A DNA stretch of 55,637 nucleotides from Roridomyces roridus (Eukaryota; Basidiomycota; Agaricomycetes; Agaricales; Mycenaceae): NCBI GenBank assembly GCA_029378245.1, contig JARKIF010000196.1, positions 1 through 55,637 on the forward strand, read 5' to 3'. Made by a program: the position numbers and the translations under genes. This document shows, piece after piece, positions 49,849 to 55,637 of this stretch. The notes under the pieces were generated by a model. It did not search any database and was not told where the DNA came from. It saw only the letters and a program-made list of their open reading frames with translations. Numbering within the stretch: position 1 is the first letter of the stretch; the number at the start of each line of letters is the position of its first letter.

Positions 49849-50789
49849 CTACTTTTTCTTACTTTTGCCCTTGCCTTTACGCCTGCTAGGTTCTTCTTCC
49901 TCTGACGATTCTGATTCCGATTCTCCACCTTTCTCTGAACCTCCCCTTCTACTTCGTCGTTCGCCGCCCTGTCTCGAGCTCTCTCCGCTCACGTATTCCG
50001 AAACGTTGAGTCTACCGCCCTTCAGCATGACAATTTCCTGGCGATTCTGAGCACAAAAACAATCTTGTAGAACGCTGAAATGGATACCTTTAACCACCCA
50101 TTTTCTCGTCGCAAGTCGGCCGCTTCACGTTCCAGTTCCTCCGCCCGACCTGTGAGGTCTGAAACTGACCTCTCAAGTTCGAGCGCGCGCTGTTTTTTCT
50201 TTATGCGGAATCGGGCTGTAAACGGCGTCTGGGACTTTTGACCACAGACATAATGCCTGGGAAACTTACCAGACGCGGCTGTATTACGCCTTCGTTTGTC
50301 TTCGTATTCATCTAGATCCTCCGCGTCAGGTGAAGGGGGCGCTCGCGACCCTCGCCCTCTCCCCCCTCCGGTGGACTCTACGGGAGAGGGAGGACCGTAT
50401 CCGTAAGGTGGCGGCGGTGGTGGTGGTGGCGCGCTCGGTTCGCCATAAGAGAAAGCAGCTTGCCCAGCGTATGATGTAGATGGTAGCGACCCCGGCGGAG
50501 CCATGGTGCGCTGGGACGATTGACCAGGCTGGCTCGAATACGATGCCGGAGGATACATGGCCAGCTGCGCGAGCAATGCGGTCGTTTGGATGTCTACTAG
50601 GATTAGCTCAATGGAGCGTCTTTTATAACGCCCGTCTCGTTACATACCGTCAGTGTTCTCTTGGGGATTGAAGTCTGAATGGTCGATCTCCCGGTTATGC
50701 ATGTCAAGTGAAAGGAGCAGCTGGTCCCAATTTAAGGATGTATCATCCGCCGTGGTCTTCTCACCGGGGCGGCGTTGCTGAGAGGGCAT
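49849..50789 (-). CDS. bZIP transcription factor
   Basis: The start MPSQQRRPGEKTTADDTSLNWDQ leads to DIQTTALLAQLAMYPP. A Pro/Gly/Ser-rich activation-like region with a run of prolines follows. The basic region is DKRRRNTAASARFRIKKKQ, matching the NxxxAxxxR core of Cys3/Metr1-type bZIP factors. The leucine zipper is ALELERSVSDLTGRAEELEREAADL. The C-terminal part has a Ser/Glu-rich stretch and ends PSRRKGKGKSKKK. Three introns are needed (including 50270-50226 region, which splits SAR from AAS). The factor family controls sulphur or amino-acid metabolism in other fungi; the target here is unknown. Confidence 0.85.
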
Positions 50790-51134
50790 AGATGCTTCTT
50801 CGAGTAGAACGGGAGAATTGAATTCATGGCACCCAACGCGAATGCAGTCGCAATCGAGTGTGGAGATGGCGAAATTTGTCTGATCTCTAAGATGCCGGCT
50901 CGGGAGAGTCGAACGCGTCAAGTAGCTCGTTTACCGCGTTTTCAGCGGAAAAAAACGCGTCCAACGGTTCGCGTCGTCTGTCCCACATCAGCTAGCGCGT
51001 TCGCGTCGCGTCAGGTGGTGCCGTTCCTGCCAAACCAGAAATTCCGAATTATCAAGCGAGCCAAACCACGGACCGGTTTGCCTCGAACCAAACCAGATGA
51101 GCACAAACACGCAATTTTGTTGTCATTCCACTAT
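50790..51134. other. bZIP promoter region with two ACGCGT boxes
   Basis: This 345-bp interval holds the bZIP promoter and the 3' region of the cullin gene. ACGCGT occurs at 50913-50918 and 50957-50962. The motif CCAAACCA/ACCAAACC is repeated between 51030 and 51100. No gene is visible. A role in regulation is inferred only. Confidence 0.45.
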
Positions 51135-54044
51135 CTATGCGATGTAAACTAGAGTCTCGGATTTCTCCTTGTCCCTCTCAACGTAATCGTCCATTAGCTT
51201 GTCAATCCTCTGTTTGATGTGTTTCACCTGGGTCCGTTCAGAATCCGAACACTGTCGACTGGAGGAAAACAACTCACATCAGGAACAAAGTGGTTTTTGA
51301 CGGCGTCTACCACCGCATTCAGCAGGTGTTCATACTTCATCTCCTTCTTGGCCTTCATGATACGGACGATGGCAGCGTCTAAAGAGGCGCCTCTTTCGCC
51401 GTCAATAGCGGTTTGCGTCTGCTTCGATTCCTCCGCCTGTAGTTCATGTTGGGAATCGCACATTCAAGAGAGAGGACCGACACGCACCGTGACCTTGACC
51501 TGGATAGAGTTGATGTGCACTTTGGCACGCGGATCGACAAAGCCGTCGTTGAACTTGAATGAATCTCCGTCCTTGACGTCGCGCCCCAGGGGGACTTTGG
51601 TTATCACCCTCTTCTTCCCGCACGCAAGACTCTGCAAAGTGAGACGGAGGAGGGCATCGTCTACAGAATCAGCTACATGTCACAGGGAAACAAATTAATC
51701 CACCAACCAAGTCCCGTTTCGCCCCGTATCTCAGACAAGGACAATTCCACAGAGCGGTTGAACAGGATCAAGATCATTGCCTGATACAAACTGACGGATA
51801 GCTCCTTGGTCCCAGCTTTGAATCGACCAGTCAAGGTGACCGTCGAAATGTTGGGTTGATGGAAAAGTTTCCGGCCATTGTCTGGGAAAAGCTGAGGTAT
51901 ATTGTCGTGCAAGCAATAAAACTCGTACGTTTACTCTTATAATAGTCTGTAAACGCATCGAGCTGGCGTTGCATCTGTCCATCTCGTGAGCGCACATCAC
52001 ACGAGAAAGTAAAACAAACAAACATTAGGCGGCAAAAGTGGGGCATTTTCTTGGTGCGAGTACGGCCATGCACCCTGCTTGAGTACCATGACCGATAGTT
52101 TGCGCATTTCATCGGCCTCCTCTGAAGAGAGTTTCTTCTGTTCGACGTGCTTGTCCAATTGGCGGTAATATTCGGCCATTGTTTCCCGCGATAGCCTCAA
52201 GTCTGTAAACATTTCTTCACCCATGCTGAATTCCGGGTCATATTCTGAAAAATTAATTGAATTCCAGGACCAAAAGCAGGCACATACTATCTTTGAGTTT
52301 CTTGAGAATGTTGGCTTCGAAATCGTGAGAAGCACTCTTTTCCAGCAAAAGCCGCTTGGAGAGAGCTCGAAGGTAGAAGCCTCGGAACACATCCTTGTCG
52401 TCCGTGAATCTGTACAGACCGAGAGCTGAATCTAAGTGTACGTCAAACTCGGCGTCGGACATGGCGCCCTGGCCTTTGCGCATCAGCTTGTCAAGATGCC
52501 GGGCAATCATTTCCGCTGGTTTGTTTCTCCGCGCTCTGAAGCCAATGCTGAATGCATCGGACAGGGCGTAGAGTAATTCTTGACTAGGTCGCTTCCGAGG
52601 GGCAGTGCTGGTCGATGCTGATGTGGGCGTAGATTCATTGGTTACATGAGCGGTTTCTTCCAAGAAGCATTCCTTTATCGCAGAGTCGCCGAGGGCGTGC
52701 AACTCGAGGAGCTTCTCTATCATGGTCTCGTCTTCTGCGCTATTCTGGACGATCGACTGAACAGTTTTCTGCATCCAGATCGTGAGTATGTATCCCAAAT
52801 CGCTCACAGCGCCTTGACACACCTGGATGTGGCTTTTGAAGACACCACAAATGAGTTTGGCGCCTTCGGCATCCGAAAAGAATTCGTTCAAGACCTTGAG
52901 ATTCTCAAAGTCCTTGTTGTTGAGGAAAACACCCAGGGCTATCCAAGTTAGAATTAACCCGAATGGAGAGGAGTTGCTCACTTTCTTCTGCTATCCACTT
53001 CATTTTACCCTGCAGCAGAGATTTGAGGGTGGCGTCCCGAATGATGCTCCAGCTCCCGACGGGTAAAAGCTTCTTCGAACGCTCCACCTCCTCCTCAACT
53101 CTCTTTTGGACGTACTGGAAGAAGCCCTTGGGGTCGTTCTGCATCTCTTGAGCGGTTTTGCGGGACTCTTCTTCATAGTACTGCCAAGTGGTATCCCTGT
53201 AGAACTCCTCAAATACCGAGTACTGCTGATGAGTGTAGAGGTGGGCAACAAGGGCCGGGATTTCTTGAGTTTTAGTGAAGATCTTCCTGTGGGTACGGTG
53301 AGACGTCGACCTTTAACATCTCAGTAACACGAACCTCGAGTTTCGCTCCTCAGAAAGCAATTTTGTGACACTAGTTCTCAATGTTGCGACCAGAATCGGG
53401 TTCTCGAGAATGGTCCGTACAAAGAGGGAAAACGCCAGTTGGCTTTGAGGCAGCTTGAGAAGTTGAACGTATATTGCAGCAAGGCGTACCGTATGCTGGC
53501 CACTTGAGCACGTTTGACGTATACTTGATCCAGATAAGTCAAAAGAGACTCCAGCAAAGCCTTGGTCGGAAAGTGAACAGGTATCTGGTCGATAGGGAGA
53601 GAACCATACCACTTGGCCTTCAAACCACCTGCATCCACCCACAAAACCTTTGAGCCAGATGTCACCGGGCCCATGAGTTGCCTTGTCCGATAAGAGTTCT
53701 CGAGAGAGACGGGTAACAGATTGCTCTAGCTCGCCCTGCAAGGTCTCATAGAGACTTTGCCCTTCGTTCCGAACACAAACGACAGAGAAACAGTCGTTGT
53801 AAACATCCTCGAATGTCGCCGACAGCCCCCGCGCATTGTCGCGGGCTAATGCGCGTCTGATGGATAGCTGAAGGGTGCTGGGTCGGGACGGCGCGAGCTG
53901 TGGGCTTGTTCCATGCACGTGGATGGTTGTGGGTTGGTTTCCTCTGACTTTGGATTTGTGGGGCTCGGGGTTTAGTGTGTCCGGAAGTGCGGTGAAGCCA
54001 GTGGAATGCACTGGAAGAGTCAATAGCTGTTGGAGAAAGGCCAT
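51135..54044 (-). CDS. Cullin, CUL4-like
   Basis: This is a scaffold subunit of a cullin-RING ubiquitin ligase. It begins MAFLQQLLTLPVHS, with cullin-repeat pieces LEQSVTRLSREL, WFEGQVALLESLLTYLDQVYVKR, SIRQLAFSLFVRTILENP, FEEFYRDTTWQYYEEES and RVEEEVERSKKLLPV. The homology domain has LRALSKRLLLEKSASHDFEANILKKLK and EVEFSMGEEMF-type EYDPEFSMGEEMFTD. The C-terminal Nedd8 site lies in DAAIVRIMKAKKEMKYEHLL and the ending is RIDKLMDDYVERDKE, YIA. CUL4 is favoured over CUL3 by the N-terminal half and ending, but not certain. About ten introns. The start is the ATG at 54044, 53 bp from NPL4. Confidence 0.88.
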
Positions 54045-54097
54045 TGTGATTCCTGGTGGCGGTGCAGCCAAACTCTCTTGGCCATTACGCGTCGACT
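54045..54097. promoter_or_regulatory. 53-bp bidirectional promoter CUL4-like/NPL4
   Basis: Only 53 bp separate the start codons. ACGCGT is present at 54087-54092, just before the NPL4 ATG. No TATA box is visible. The pairing of a ubiquitin-ligase scaffold with a ubiquitin-segregase cofactor is suggestive of co-expression, but that is inference. Confidence 0.45.
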
Positions 54098-55637
54098 ATG
54101 GTGCGCGTTTTTTGGCCATTAACGAGCCCAGTACTCACGGACGGTCTCCCAGCTTATTCGAGGTCAGATCCAAGGATGGAAACTTCCGCTTCGATCTCGC
54201 ACCGACCGCAGACATCTCAGAGCTGCTGGCCAAGGTACGCGACGGCGCCCACAAAGAAACACTCTTATGATTCTCGTAGATTTTGGAGACGGCCCCAGAC
54301 GCAGATCCTTCAACCTTCACCATATCCAATCAGCCTCGAGGGAACGAGGCCAAGTTTTCTACTTGACCGGTCGATCCTTGCAGAGTTTGGGTCTCAAGTA
54401 TGTGTCTTGTGGCCAATACCTGCAGTCTTGCTCACAAGGCTCAGCCATGCCGATCTGGTCTTCATAGGCTACCAAACCAAGGCATCTACCGCGTCGAGTT
54501 CTTCCGCTCAACCGACCGCTACCGTGCCCGACACGGCCACTCGACCATGGGACTTGGTGAAAGAAGATGCTGTCGACGTGCACTGGCGCTCCCAAGATGG
54601 CAAAATCGCGCGCAAACGCGACGCCAAATTTTGCACGCATGCCGCAAATGGGATGTGTGATTACTGCATGCCGCTAGAGCCCTACAATGCTCTCTACCAC
54701 AAAGAGCATGCAATCAAGCACCTGTCTTTTCACGCATATTTGAAGCAAATCACGCCAAAATCCTCGGCCTCGGCCGTTTCTTCTCTCCCTCTCACACCGC
54801 TTTCCTACAAGGTCAAAGTACCGTGTCCGAGCGGTCATCCATCGTGGCCGGCTGGTATCTGCACTTCTTGTCAACCATCGGCCATCACCTTGCAGTCGCA
54901 GCCGTTCCGTATGGTTGATCATCTCGAAATTGCTTCGACCGATGTCATCGACCGTTTTCTGCAAGTTTGGCGGTCGACGGGTTACCAGCGATTTGGTTGG
55001 CTGATTGGGCGATATGAACCGTACGACAAGGTCCCATGGGCGTCAAGGCTGTCGTCGAAGCCATCTATGAGCCTCCGCAAGAAGGCGAACTCGATGGCCT
55101 TACCCTTGGGTTGCCGTGGGAGGAGGAGCCGCGCATCAGAGAACTCTCCGCCTCGGCCTCTACACCATTGACGGTCGTCGGTTACATTTTCACTGACCTG
55201 ACACCGACCGAGGAGGACGCGTCGAAGAATGTGTATAAACGGCACCCCGGTTCTTTCTACATGTCTTCGTTGGAGGCCATCTTTGCTGCTACCATGCAGA
55301 AAACAAATCCTACCCCTTCAAAGTCGTCACCCACCGGCCAATTCTCTTCGAGACTGGTCACCGCCATTGTCACCGCCAACGAGGAGGGACAGGTAGATAT
55401 CGCGGCCTATCAAGTGTCTGAACAAGCCTGTGCCATGGTAGAAGCAGACATGATAGAGGCCAGTGTCGATCCCGGCATCGTTCGCGTCAAGGAGGAGGAT
55501 CGGTCGCAAGGCACTGCGAGATACGTCCCAGACGTGTTTTTCTCTTACAAGAACGAGTATGGGCTGGAAGTGAAGAAGACCGCAAGCCAGCCTTCCCGGT
55601 GAAATCTCTGGTCAATGTCAGTCTCCTTTCCAGCCGG
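54098..55637 (+). CDS. NPL4: Nuclear protein localisation 4 (NPL4), partial and frame-broken
   Basis: NPL4 works with Ufd1 and Cdc48/p97 to pull ubiquitylated proteins apart. A likely short first exon (ATG at 54098) joins VRSKDGNFRFDLAP. Then ILETAPDADPSTFTISNQP, LTGRSLQSLGL, HADLVFIGYQ, WRSQDGKIARKRD, FCTHAANGMCDYCMPLEPY, HKEHAIKHLSFHAYL, VPCPSGHPSWPAGICTSC, WLIGRYEPYDKV, KAVVEAIYEPPQEGELDGL, RHPGSFYMSSLEAIFAATMQ, VFFSYKNEYGLEVKK. The reading frame must shift by one base near 54355, near 55033 and near 55575. Each break lies at a short homopolymer. The gene continues beyond the right edge. The family assignment is firm; whether the gene is intact in the organism is open. Confidence 0.9.

Overview
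The window looks like chromosomal DNA from an Agaricomycete (mushroom-type basidiomycete). Genes are dense, about one per 1.5-1.7 kb. Nearly every gene is split by many introns of about 45-60 nt with GT-AG (occasionally GC-AG) borders. Housekeeping proteins are plainly fungal, and several families have an agaric flavour. I rebuilt gene models by hand from conserved protein motifs plus intron phase. Most exon joins below were checked for frame; coordinates given are start codon to stop codon.

Left part (1-7.6 kb): the 5' end of a basic Ser/Pro-rich protein; ALG10 (N-glycan glucosyltransferase); a small secreted protein transcribed away from a UstYa/DUF3328-type membrane oxidase; a GNAT acetyltransferase; and a seven-helix membrane protein. 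The UstYa gene with its divergent secreted neighbour is the only part that resembles specialised metabolism.

Cell-division block (7.8-16.2 kb): the kinetochore scaffold SPC7/KNL1 and a kinesin-6 motor are transcribed head to head from a 95-bp promoter holding an ACGCGT (MluI cell-cycle box). ATP11 follows. Then come two tandem membrane-protein paralogues, eIF4A, a small mitochondrial protein and an unknown acidic protein.

Lipid/esterase block (22.2-30.7 kb): two intact type-B carboxylesterase paralogues lie in opposite orientation either side of ERG5 (CYP61, sterol C-22 desaturase) and a single-pass membrane protein. A small secreted protein lies beyond. The two esterases share a conserved GC-AG intron whose first half is identical.

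Housekeeping block (30.9-55.6 kb): MCM5 and CSN6 (60-bp shared promoter), a GCK-VI/OSR1-like STE20 kinase and an SR-protein kinase (divergent), SET/NAP histone chaperone, SAC1 and U2 snRNP A' (divergent), a TMEM205-like protein, Rieske protein, a GDPD phosphodiesterase, a bZIP factor, a CUL4-like cullin and NPL4 (53-bp shared promoter). NPL4 runs off the right edge and carries three apparent one-base losses.

The most striking observation is in the SR-protein kinase. A 10-nt micro-exon sits between two 53-nt introns that are about 87% identical, as if a whole intron had been duplicated in tandem. Second are four GC-AG introns, two of them at the same place in the esterase paralogues. Third is the UstYa-like oxidase facing a small dibasic-site secreted protein. 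I found no tRNA or rRNA genes, no CRISPR, and no intact transposon; one degraded cysteine-rich stretch resembles a KDZ-transposase N-terminus.
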